From: Pachypanchax playfairii
Taxonomy: Eukaryota; Chordata; Actinopteri; Cyprinodontiformes; Aplocheilidae
Length of the DNA: 64,000 nucleotides
Assembly (NCBI GenBank): GCA_006937955.1
Contig: SSNP01000121.1
Location: 62,001 to 126,000, forward strand
Direction: 5' to 3'
Position 1 is the stretch's first letter; each line of letters starts with the position of its first letter. Under the pieces are notes generated by a model. That model did no database searches. It was not told the DNA's origin and saw nothing but the letters and a program-made list of their open reading frames with translations. This document shows, piece after piece, positions 11,080 to 23,200 of the stretch. A program made the position numbers and the translations under genes.

Positions 11080-14000
11080 ATGAGTGGCTTGTCAGATCAT
11101 CTTCTTACAGGCCAGACTGGAGCTCCAGTGGGTTGTGGTGAGACTCAGACAGAGAAGGGCTGCTTGGAGGGGTTAGAAGGGCTTGAAGGACCGGACTTCT
11201 GGACAGGGGAGCTCACGCTCCCGGGTGGGTTGCAGTTTTCTACTCATGATGGACTGGCACTAGTGACCTCCACCTGCATCCCACCCACCTCTCCATCTGC
11301 CCGGGCCAACGGTGTCCATCTACAGGGAGCACCGGGGTGTAGTAGCCACCGGCAGAAGGACGCTGAGAGTCCTATGACATCTGAGACGCAGACGTTCGCA
11401 GAGACTCTTAGAAACATGCAAACACACATAGACCCAGATGTGCATGCAAAGGCTTTTTCACATGCACATGTGGATAATTGTGGACACATGGACATTAATC
11501 CTCACACGGGTTCTGTGGACACAGAACTCTCCCAAACTCTTGCATCAGAGGTCATAAACCCAACCTCACCTGAGTCCCTGTCTTTGGCTCTTGGCAATCA
11601 CCCTGTCTCCACCAATCAGCTGACAGCCCCAGTCCTGACAGCGGAGACAGACTCAACCTTTTGTCCGGTCACCCCTGGTTCAAACCCAAACACAGAGTCC
11701 CCTTCTCTCCCTGTAGAGACAGAAAGAAAGTATGCACTTCGCAGCTCGGGACGTCCTCGCTTCCCCTGTCACCTTCGCAAATCTCTGCGCCTGCACCGGA
11801 GCCTAGAGGATGGAGAAAAAAAAGCGGGGAAGGAAAGGGGGGGCGAGGAGGAGGAAGAGGAGAAACTAGAGGAGAAGATCTGGAGAGTTAAAGAGGAGGC
11901 ATCTGCAGTTGGAAATAAAGAGGTGCATCCATCTGCGGAGGCTGTTCTCCCCACACCTGTCTGTCACACAGACATAACTCCCGCTCCAGCTGCACCTAAA
12001 CCTGCCCCTAAAGCTCTACCTAAACCTGGGCCTAGACTTGGGCACAGACCTGGACCTAAATCCAGGTGTAGGCCATTTCTAAAACCTGTCCACAAAGCAG
12101 CACCTAAGAGCATCATGAAACAGCGTCAGGCAGCCCAGGCCCTCCGAAACCTCGTTAACCCTCCTCTCCCATTTGTATCTGCTCTCCCTGCATCTTTGTT
12201 GACCATGAAGGAGGATCCTCGTGCAGATCTGAGTGTGTGTCCTTCCAGTAACAGCAGAAGAGGGCGTTATGTTGGTGTAAGTTTAATAACAACACGTCAC
12301 TATTGTTAATTCTTAACATTAGGGTACAGACATTAACTTGCTTTTTATTTGGCAGGTGAGGAAGATTGTTGTTAAGGTGCCTCGCATTCCTGTCAGCCTC
12401 AGCCGCCGACAGAAGAGCTACAAAATCTCTAATTTGGAGACGGTTACGCCAACAGAGAAAAGTAATGACGGCAGCGTTGAGGGCTCTGAGGCAATTCGAG
12501 AGCCAACTGCCCTTCTCCGAATGAAGAACAATGGGAAAAGTGTAATGGTGATGTTCCCTCCCGGAGAGGTCCCGGTGATTCTCAAACGCAGGCGGGGACG
12601 ACCACCTAAACAGGCTTTACCTGCAATGCAGGGTGAGCCTCCAAATGCTGGGACTGCTGGCGTTGCTGATGATCAGCCCAAGAAGCCTCGGAGGAGGCGT
12701 CGGACTAAACTCCCGTGTCCTTATCCGTCGTACGTTAATGATACGAATGATGTGAAAATCGAATATGGGGATGTTCTCTCCAAACTGGCCTTTTTAAACC
12801 GGCAGCCCCCCACCACCGGGCGCTGCTCTCCTCCCCGCTGCTGGACACCTAGTGAGCCAGAAAGCTTTCAAGCGTCCTTGGAAAACCCTGGAATATCCAC
12901 CCTGCTTCACAGGCTCACCGGGTTTAGGCGCCCCAGAGGTGGCAGAGGAGGGGGGCCTGGCAGAGGTGCAGCAGCAGCAGGGGGCATGATGGGCAGCATG
13001 TGCAATAAAAGCACTTTCAGTGACTTCTTTGAATCTATTGGAAAAAAGCGGAAGGTGAACCTCCTGTCTCAGCACGGATTACCTAGGAAGAGGCGAAAGG
13101 GTGTGGGCGGAGGGGTGGGTAGGGGAGGGGGGATGGTGGGAACGGAGCCTGGGGGGGAGAAAATAGTCAGAAGGAGACGTATGAGAAAAAATGGTGCATT
13201 TAAAGGGGGTGGAATATCCATGGGGGATGAATGGCCCAATGGGGCAGGTGGCTGGGGGGAGGAGGGGGCGATGGATAAAGATAAAGGTTTAGGTGGGTAT
13301 CAGCTCTGTGGATCTTCAAGGGGTGGCTTTTCCAGTTGTGAAATCAGACGGGGAGGTGCCTACAGCAGCCTGGGAGGAAATAAAGGACCAGCTGGCGAGG
13401 ACTCACAGGGTCTTTTTGCTGGTTATTTTCGATCCCTGCTTGATTCGGATGATTCCTCGGACCTACTCGACATCTCCTCCTCACAGTCTGATCCCCGTAA
13501 ATCTTCATCCACGTCTGGTTATGACCCGTCCAGCTCTGCTGCTGGTCACAGCTGGTCTCCTCCATTTCCCAAGTGGAGCTCTAAAGGGGCAAATGCGGGT
13601 CTGGACTCTTCAGCCCAGGCACACTGCTCCTCAGCAAGACCTCCGTATGGATATGGCAGTCTGGCTCAAACATCTCCTACCACTTCTAACTATCTAAAGT
13701 CCACTCCTCCATCCCTCTCACACTCTCCCAGCTCCCCCCATCCGTCATCTTTTGGTCACTACTCCTCTGGCTACTCCTGCTCTTCTCCTGCAGTTCCACA
13801 GAGGTCATCAGACTGCAGCTATTCATATGGGTCTGCTCACAGCAGTGGGAAGGGGACACCTGTTAGTCAGATGGGTTATTCTAGCTATCAGGCAGCAGCG
13901 AAGCGAGGCTTTAGTGGATATCCTGCAGGAAGCCATTCCTCCATGCTAAGAGGGGAGTCAGCGGGACCCACATCACCTGGAGGAGGGTACATGTCTCTGC

Positions 14001-15914
14001 CCAAAAGTAGCCCCTTCAACTCCTCTGCCTCAGAGGGTTACAAGCTGTACAACTCCAATCAGTGGAGCTGCAGGTAACTCAGTCTGTTACATGAAAAATT
14101 ACTCAGCAAGCATCACAGTTTTAAAATGAATGTGTAATTATCACTGATTTGTAGAGCTGTAATGGAAACCAGGAGGATTGTGAGGTGCTTTTTTATTTCT
14201 CATGTTCTATTTATGTGTTTTATAATATGTATTTATGTGTCCATTATTTCTCAGACAAGCTTATGCTGGTTGGTCTTCGGACAGCTTCGCATCTCAGTAT
14301 CATGGATATGGTGAATATGGCTCCAATGAGTCCAAAGACATCCTGGATATCTCAAATTACACCCCCCAGAAGGCCAAGCGGCATCCCTTTCCTGAAAGTC
14401 TATCAGAATCCTCGTCTGACTCCTCACATCTTGGTTCTGCAGCCCCTGGCAGTGGACCCAACACCACAGGTGGAACATATAAACAGAATGAGGCTGGGCC
14501 TGTTACAGGAGTAGCAAGTCAGTCGAGTCTGTCAAGCCTGGAAAAACTAATGATGGACTGGCATGAGAGTGCTTCAGGGCCATCGTACAACTGGAGCCAG
14601 GATGTTCTATTCCAGGGAGGGGGAACCAGTAAACCAGGACGTGGTCGCAGAAAACGGACTGAACCACAGTTAGAAAAAGAAGGGTGTTCTGCCTTACTCT
14701 CTGATTCCCCATCCAGTCCCTCCCCAACACCTAGTGCTGGACCAAAAAGAGGAGGAGTTGGAGGACGAGGTAGAGGCTCTAGAGGGGGACGAGGAGGTCT
14801 GTCTGCCTGTCAGAGAGAGCGTCCATCAGGGACCAAAGGCAGAGGCAAGGCAGCCTCTACATCAGGAGTTGGACCGGTAGTGTCTGCTGGAGGTCCTGAA
14901 GGGTCTGGATTGTTCCAGGAGGGGCTGGACTATTACAGTGGAGACAGTAGCAGCCTCTCCCCCCTGGCCACTCCTAATCCTGCACCACCGTCCACCTATC
15001 TCCAGGACACCTGTGAGTACCCCTCCCCTTACTCAGCCCACCCCTCTACACCTTCTTCAGAAGAGAGATATCCAGCTTTATACCCTGGTGAGTCCTCCTC
15101 TTCCCTCTCACCTAGTGTCTCGTCTCCCCCTTACCCCCCAAAGCCCACACCTCCTCCCCCACAATCTTACCACCTTCTCCCCTCCCGGACCTTCTCGCCG
15201 TCCTGCTCCCCGTCGCCACGTTTAACTCCCCACTGCGGGACAGCGCTCAGCCCTTCACACCGCCCCCCTCCTAAAGACCCCCAGTTTTCACAGTATGACT
15301 CCCCCAGCTACTGTGGATCTCCCTACTGGTATGGACAGACGTCACACAGCGGCAGCCCCAGCCCACATGCCCACTCAAACACAACCGGGCATGCACACAG
15401 CAACCCACACACAAGTCCTCACAGAAATGCACACACCAACCCTCTGTCTAATCAACCCACAAACACACACACACAACTGACCGCTCATGACACACAACAC
15501 CAAAGTACGCAGCCCCACACAAGCACCCCTTCACACCTGCAGAGCAACCTCCTCCCTCACTCAAACAGCACACATTTGCCCTCCCACACGCTCACCAGCC
15601 CCAGCCTGCACTCAACACCGGTGCTGTATGAGGAGCGCAGCCCTCCCTCCACCATGACCCCATACAAGAGGGATCTGACCCCTCACGCCATGAGCACAGG
15701 CCTTCGACAGGGGCCCTTGCCTCATTCTCCTTACCCCAAACCTCCTCTGGACTCATCGCCCCATCAGGAGGATACCAGTGGCTACTCCCTACCCCAGCAA
15801 TCGTATCAGGGGATGGGACATCGCTACCCCTCCCAGACAGCACAGAGTGGTGGGGTGCTGTGCCAACTCCTTGATCCAGCCAATGATGAGAGTTTCAGCG
15901 TCACCAGCCTGTAA
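11080..15914 (+). CDS. ahdc1: AT-hook DNA-binding motif-containing protein 1 (AHDC1/Gibbin-like)
   Basis: Coding exons are 11080-12276, 12356-14073 and 14255-15914, giving 1524 aa (human about 1603). AHDC1 is a nuclear AT-hook protein tied to chromatin and epithelial/mesodermal gene control; its loss in human causes Xia-Gibbs syndrome. Family blocks in order: KYALRSSGRP (about residue 210), VRKIVVKVPRIPVSLSRR (from 400), FPPGEVPVILKRR followed by the AT-hook RRGRPPK (about 477-483), CSPPRCWTPSEPES, GYFRSLLDSDDSSDLLD (about 755), ILDISNYTPQKAK (about 1003), SSLSSLEKLMMDW, the second hook-like KPGRGRRK (about 1099), and the C-terminus SFSVTSL. The start is fixed by an in-frame TGA at 11077-11079, downstream of a likely acceptor at 10983. 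The conserved human N-terminal segment is not seen. GTGAGC at about 15921, just after the stop, suggests a 3'UTR intron, as in human. As far as I know the human CDS lies in one exon, so the two internal introns are unusual. Confidence 0.95.
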
Positions 15915-15920
15915 CAGCAG

Positions 15921-17820
15921 GTGAGCGTATTTAATGTTCATAGCAACCACTTGAACCCAAGTGGTCATTTCTGGAGGAATGTAGAATGAAAAAGGTTTTT
16001 GTGACAATCAAGTACAGTTTAAGTCTACATAACTAAAGGCAAGAGCATTTTGTGCCAATTAAGTTTTACAGCCACATAAATTGCAGTAAATAGGTATCGC
16101 TAATCGAAAACATTACAGATGCCCTGAGATGCTATAATAAAAATATCCTGTGATATAAATCTGTTTTATTTAACAAATAAAACCGACCATAAAGAGAGTA
16201 TTGAATTGTTTCTCCACCAAGTCTGTAAAATTCTGTTTTAGAGTACATCCACAGTAAACTGCACAGCTGAGCCTTTTGAGTGGAGCCTTGACTGACAGAT
16301 TTTGTGCTTTCATGCAGACTTTCATCTCTAATTTGAGGAATTTTGCATCCAAATTAGAGGAGGCAAATTATTATTATTTTTTTTTTCTTAAATTCATCAA
16401 GTAAAAATGTTGTGAGATGATTTCTGGAGTTTGCATTATTCAGCTGTTGCAGGGAACCCCAACAATATGTGATCGAAGTAGTTCTTAATGTCAGTAGAAC
16501 AGGTCGCAAGAAATCAACTATCATTATCTGAACTTTAAATGAAACTTTGCAAGAATAAATACCAAAAAGGTAAAAATCACTCTTAAAAATGAGGATAAAA
16601 TCTGGATTAAATTTTACCCCAAAAAATGTTGAAAAGGAGAGAAGTTCATTGACTTTCAGAGAAATGACACTGAAGTCATCCCACAAGACCAAAAAAAAAA
16701 ACTGTATGTAAGTATGTAACGATGCAGATATGCGAAGCTTTCTGTCAGCTGGGGTTCAACCAAATGAAGAAACGAGTATCGATTGGAAATAATTAGAGAG
16801 CAACCTAAAACTTAATGTAAAAGGAGCACGTTTTTTTTTTTTTGGAAGAAGTAGAATTCTCTGCAGCAGCCAAATCAATTACCTGCTCTCTACTCCATCG
16901 AGCTACATTTCATCAGCACAAAGTGAAACTAAAAACAGAGAACCCACAAGATAAAAGCAAAGGAAACTGTGGTCAAGTCTGGCTGTTTCTCAGTCACATC
17001 AACAAACATGAGATTTAATTCTAGATTTTTATCATTTAATCTCCAAAAAGGGAGCGCTACACATTACACAGCTGTAATTCCTCAACCGTTCTTCTAATCT
17101 GGATGTAAATGCTCCTAAATTAAATCTGAGAGTCTGCACATCAGCTCCACTTTTAAGCTGAATTTATATTAGAAATTTACTACAGCAACAATAAATGACA
17201 ATATGACATTATTACTTCTTCTTCTCATCTAATTTTCTGTCAATTTCTCTGTTTTCTTAGGTGCATTCAATCTGAGCTTTTACAGAATTGCAAACATATT
17301 TTTTAAGGGGACTTCTTCTTAGTGAGAGACTGAAATGAAGGGTGAGAATTTAGCTGCCAGCTTTTGGACAGTAAAGCTTTAATTCTCCGGCACTGACAAT
17401 CAAGATCAACCCACAACACTAAAGCATGTACATACACAAATACAGACAGATACACACACACACACACACATGCAAATAAACACACACACATATACACAGA
17501 AACGCATGCGCAGATAGGATCACTACCTAACCATGGTCATACACGATCGTACATGAGCACTCTGCGCTGAGGGAAGAGGAATTGACAGATGAAGACCAGA
17601 CGCTCATGGACAGAGACGGACCTGTTTCCTCATCTCTTTTTAGTCCCTCTGTGACACATGCAGTATCTCACCAAGCCTTTACCATTTCTGTTCTTCAACG
17701 TCTGCAGTATAAACAAAACAGCTGCTTTCTCTTGCTTTCTCTTCTCTGTTGTCTCCAAGCTTTAAAGCTAAACCAGCCAACCATGTTCTGCACTAACTGT
17801 CTTGTGCCCCCCCCTCGCGC

Positions 17821-17855
<35 letters not shown>

Positions 17856-20030
17856 NNNNNNNNNNAAAAAAAAAAAAAGGGAGGATGGGAGTGAATGATG
17901 AAGAGAGAGCAATAGAGGATGTGTTGGAGGAAAAACCAGACTGAGGAAATCAGAAAAGGGGTGTTGAAAAAAAAAATAGGTTCAACATTTCTCATCCAAA
18001 TAAGGGAAAAAGGGTTAAAGCACAAAATATTCTAAAGCCCAGTGGTGAGAGTTAAAAAAAAAAAAGAAGTTCTCATTAAAGGGAAACTTGTACAAAAATT
18101 TCTGTACATGTACAGCTTGTGGTAATGTGTCTGCGTTTGCGACAGACCGAGTCTGAGAGAACGAAAGCAGATGGGGGAAGTTTACGGGCTGCAGATTGTG
18201 TGTACAGTTTGTCAACAGGCTGATTAAATAGACTCAGACATGGCCGGAGGAAACGTGTTTGCTGTGACATTCCACTGTATGGCAGAGGGGGACACGTTCT
18301 GTCAACAGCACTACATGACAGACAGGCGGACGGGGGGGGGGGGTATGCATCTGCTCTCCTTTAGACCTAACTCTTATTCTGTGTTCATTTTAAATCTTAT
18401 TTTATCAGCATTTACAAATTACATCACAAATCAGCTGAATTATAACGCAACTCTCCAAAGAAGCACACGCTTGTCCTCAAGCTGCCTCAAAAAAAGAGGA
18501 ACTCAAACTCTGTTTTATTAAATAAGTGTGATTCTCTATTTTCACATTGGATGTTATGCACCTTTTTATTTTCAAACAGAATACTTATTAGATTCAATTT
18601 TTTGGGGGGATAAGTGGAGGATTTTGACCCAATGAATCAGTTCTCTTTAGAAGGGGTCAGACTGAAATTTACCTCTCAGACTGAAAAGTCCAAAATATCC
18701 AAATACCTTTCAGATGGACAAAGACTTTGAAGCACCTATACTGCCAGTCAGGCATTATCCCATTAGCATATTTTCAGCAGCATCATAAACGTTTATTAAA
18801 AAGATGAGTTGGAAAGTGGAAAGATCCCGTCCAACTGCAACATGTGAGACCCACAGGATGAAAGAAACAAATAAAGCTGATGGTGCAGACAAATGAACCA
18901 TGTTAATAATAATAGTTATAGAAGGGCACTGGTATAAACTGCTTTAATAAAGATTATATGTTTCCTTTTTTGGTGCTGTTCAGGTTAAAATCAGGTCCCT
19001 GTTTAAAAGCGCCATCATTTCTATTTAATTACTTCACTTGGTGAACTTGAAAAGACCTGGAGGAAGAACAAATACTGACTTTGTCCCCTTAACTGTTAAT
19101 TTGTTTAGGTCAAAACATAAAACTGGCTAAATATTTTCACAGACGAACAGGAGCATCTAAATATAGTATACCTTCCTGTATGGTGAAGTAGTAGCACAAC
19201 AAGTAAAGTAGTTAATACTGTACTTTGTGCAACTGCAGTTTTATGTGTCGCCACCTTAAGGGCACAAACCAAAACCCCCAAAATGTGTCTTATTTCAGTG
19301 TAGAATGCTGTAAAAATTCTGAGGATACACACTATCTGGACAAAAACCCAAATACATAACTAAAATACATTCACTTAAAAAAAAAGAAGGTAGAACTCCC
19401 AACAGACACGCAGCAAAGGACCAGAGAGACGGTCAGGCTTTCAACCAAACAGGAAATTACCTTGTTGATGCAAAAATATTCATTTGAGCTCATCAAACTG
19501 TTAATGTTGGTGCTTTTTAAAAAAATAAACAAATTATATCTTTGTATCGAGCGTATAGAAACAAAGTAATCAAATTTAAATAAGCTGTCTGTTCTATAAC
19601 ATAGAATTGGTTCATCCCTTAAAGTGTCTAAAAAGGAAAAGATCTTCCTCTGAAAAAGTAAAGAACTGATTATAAGTACTTGAAAAACATTGGAAAACCC
19701 ACAGTGTTCAGCAGCTCTTCACCATTTATTTAAATTAGACTAAAAAAAGAAAATAAAAGGATAAATTGAGGATAGTGTAACCTGAATATATTCTAAACCA
19801 ACTTTTGTACTATTTACATGAAATTTCAACTAGTATTTGGCCCATTTGTATTTGCATTTTTTTTTTTAGATTAAAGCAAACATATTAGTAACAGTTAATC
19901 TTGTAACCAACGAGAGATTTTTCTCGTCTAAAAATGGACAGAAATGTTTTGGGGTGATTATTGATTGTTTGAGAACTAAGTTTTTGTGTCAGAAAGGCCT
20001 CCACTGACCGAAGAATGCGCCTCGTCATCA
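15921..20030. other. ahdc1 3' non-coding region and intergenic DNA
   Basis: This is AT-rich, with no supportable coding exon. A candidate 3'UTR acceptor (TTTTCTTAG then GTGCATTC, near 17260) could receive the donor at about 15921, but this is only a guess. It holds a CA tract (about 17454-17471), an assembly gap (17856-17865) flanked by poly-C and poly-A, and a G run near 18332-18342. Confidence 0.5.
17822..17878. other. Poly-C / 10-N gap / poly-A junction
   Basis: About 34 Cs (17822-17855), ten Ns (17856-17865), then 13 As (17866-17878). The reads evidently failed in the homopolymer; the true length and sequence here are unknown. Confidence 0.95.
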
Positions 20031-20200
20031 CAGCTTTTCCCCGGAGGTTACAAAAAGGAGAGACAGCAAGAGGAGGAGGAGGAAGAGGAGGAAGACTCAG
20101 CTGGGACTTTCCTCTCGGCCCTCGGGAGATTAAATAAAAGTTGAATCAGAGGGCGGTGGCGCCGGACGGAGATGTTCCGCGGCTCTCAGGAGGTTGAGGT
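20030..20200 (+). promoter_or_regulatory. CpG-rich promoter/5'UTR of the mettl24-like gene
   Basis: GC- and CpG-rich sequence begins abruptly at about 20030 after several kb of AT-rich DNA and runs into exon 1. It contains an upstream ATG at 20172 whose 29-codon frame ends at 20258, overlapping the main start at 20201 out of frame. That arrangement would be expected to reduce translation. Confidence 0.6.
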
Positions 20201-23200
20201 ATGCGGGACATTGTTGGCTTGTCCCTCCGCTTCAGAATTGGCCTCCCGCTGCTTTTAATCCCACCGTTTCTCCTCGCGCTCCAGCTCCTCATAGTCGGCT
20301 CGCGCCTACCTGGAGCCGCGCGCTCGTGGGTGGGAGAGGAAAAGGACGGGGAGGTCGCGTTTTCCGTTATCAGCATCGAACCGGGCGGGAGCTCGGTCCG
20401 ACATGAATCCCGGCTACGGCCACCGGACAAGGTGGAGGTGAGCGATAAAGAAACGAGGGATGGAGCGCGAGTTTACGAGGAGGAGAACGAGATGCACGAG
20501 CGCCAGGTTTGTCCGGAAACAGACCAAAAGTTAGTGCTAAAAGTGTTAATACCTGCTAAATTATATATATTTCCCAGTAAATCATAATACTTCAAACTCT
20601 ATGAGACAAATAAACACTTTTATCTTCCTATTGATTCATTTGCATTAAACACGAACCAAAATTAAGCAAATTTATTTAGGCTGCAGCCCTTTAAGTGACG
20701 CAATAACAGATGTGAACAAAGACAAAAGGAGCGTAGAACCACTTATAAACTAAAAATAAGAACGTGGAATTTGCAGTCAATGATGTAAAAAAATACAACT
20801 TTTTGTAATTATTTAAAGATTCAGATTATTAAATGGAAATTTCAACATCTGTATAATAAAATTACTCCCCATAATGATCTATTTCTTGATGCTGAGTTCA
20901 ATGTCTTGATTTTATGCAGTTAATATCAAAAACGTGTCTTTCCAGTATAGATTATGAAACACAGGTGGTCATTTGTAGTTTTTCAAATACAGATTTGTTG
21001 TTTGGATATTTGTCTTCTAAAATATCTCAGATATTTAATAAACATTATATGTTTAAATACAGAAGATGAGAAACATCAAAAACTAAAAACTGTTTGAGTG
21101 AGTAGATCTGTCTCAGAGGACTTAAAAACCAGGACCACTGAATTCGAGACAGCTTGTTGGTATTTCAAACATGTTCTTTAACAGCAAGAGATAAGCAGAT
21201 GAAAACAAGTCAACTCAGACAAATCGGAAAAAAGTGATAAAGGATAAAAACACAAAATATTTAGGAAATATGATGGAAAATAGCAGAAATTACTTAAAGT
21301 GACACAAAAATATGTAAAAAGATATAGAACATGAAGGTATGGTGATACAAGTTTTGCAAAGAAGAGATCTAAAGACCTTTGAGAGAAAAGTAACCACAAA
21401 GCACTAAAGGAACCTGCAGAACAAACAGACTGGCATATGAAATAAGAGAAAAAAATCCTGTTTGTTCTGAGTGGGTGGCTGTTTACAGCTGTTTAGACCC
21501 AGGGGGCCATTGTTTAAAATCTTCCCTTGCAGATGAAGACAATTTAAACTTGCTTTTTCCAAAGGAAACACTGCTGCTGTGGAGGCTTCATCCAGCATAA
21601 GCCAGTTCGTGCACAGAACTGTGAATTATTACCTACATGGCAGAACAGGTGAGGGCAAGGGGCAAGCACTCTGCTGACCCCAGATCAGAGAGAAATGACA
21701 GCTGTTCTGTCTTTTCTGTCTGTGCCCTGCGGTAGTGTGGTGTCTCCACCCTCAGCCTGTGTTTCAGTGTAGATCTGTCTGTCCTGTCTTCATCTCCAAA
21801 CCTTGCTTCCCCCTCTCGCTCCTCTCTGCCTCCCATCTGTCTTCCCTTCTCCTTTTTCTTTTCTCTCGCTCTCTCTTTATCCGCCCAAGGCTAAACTCTC
21901 TCTGACTCATTCTAGTGCACCCCTCCTGCTCCACAGAGGTTGCCATGGTGACCACAGGGTTCATTGTTAGGAGAAGAAAGTGTGTGTGTGTGTATTTGGG
22001 GGGAGCGAGGGTGTTGATTTGTGTAAGTGTGTGTTTATATGTTGAAGAGCCTCAGGCAAATACCAGCAGACCTGGGGTCAGTGTCTTTGACCTGCCTCTT
22101 CAGCACTTACTTACTGTCATTCCTATACATTATTCAATCATCTTCCATCATCTCCATGGTTCTGATGGTGTGTCTTGCAACATAGTAACTTTAGATTGAT
22201 ATACAGTATGCATGCTTGCTCTCAGGTGGGACCCAGAGCGCTGAAGGTGCAGCAGTGGGCGGCAAACGAGCCGTCCTTCACAGCAGAACTGAATCGTCTT
22301 GTCACGTATATCACAAGGCCGCAGGTAGGCTGCACAAAACATCCACAGCACAGTCACGTTCTCTTCGATTCATGGGTTTTTCTTGACTCATGCAACAAAT
22401 AAAAGAAGTGATTTTATAAAGTGTCTGAATTTCACCGTCTGTAATTGTTGCTACAGGATTCGACTGAAACAACGCGCGTGTTTTTAAAGCTCCCTTCAAG
22501 CAAAATCTCACCGTCAAACTGATTCAAATTTTCTGCAACCAGGAGTTAAATTTTGCCAAGTCTTGACAGCAATCAATAAAAGCCTTGCATTCATAACTAC
22601 TCTGACTTCACTTCCACAGCAGACTGGTGTGTGGGATAACATAACTGTAATACGATCAGTCGGGTGCTGTCAATATGCTGGCAGCAGAACTCTGCCAAAT
22701 TCCGAGTCAGGAAGAAGGATGTTTCAGACTGGAATCACCCAAACAAAAGTTGAGACTTCTCCAACAATAAATGCTGCTAAAATTAAAGGAAAAATGCTGT
22801 TGAACCTGTAATTTCTTCATTTATTTATCCACAACTTTGAAATGTTTCCAAGTAATGAAGAAGATGTTTAAAAACTCTGGACTCATTCTATTAGAAATGT
22901 TCTCCTAAATGTCACAACAGTGCCCATTAACCCACTTCCTCTGCTTTAACTTCCTTACTTCTAATTTGAATGCTAATTCTTTGGCAGACTCTTCTCAGAG
23001 CTCTATCCAGCCCATCTCGTGTGCTTTACTTCTCTCCTTCATCCCCAGCTGAACTGCTCCAGAGTTTTACCTCCAGGGAAGACTCAGCCAGCACAGCCCC
23101 CTGTGGCTTCAGCTCTCTGGCTGCTGTGTGCAGAGGACTGGCTCCTTCCAGCTGCAGATAGTCGCTGTGTTGCATATTCCTTTAGGTGCGGCCCTATGTT

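Noticed and set aside
22563..22811. Possible extra exon of the mettl24-like gene (VWDNITVIRSVG frame)
   Set aside because: It does not match the family. Joining exon 2 directly to 23049 gives the conserved PQLNCSRV and keeps phase.
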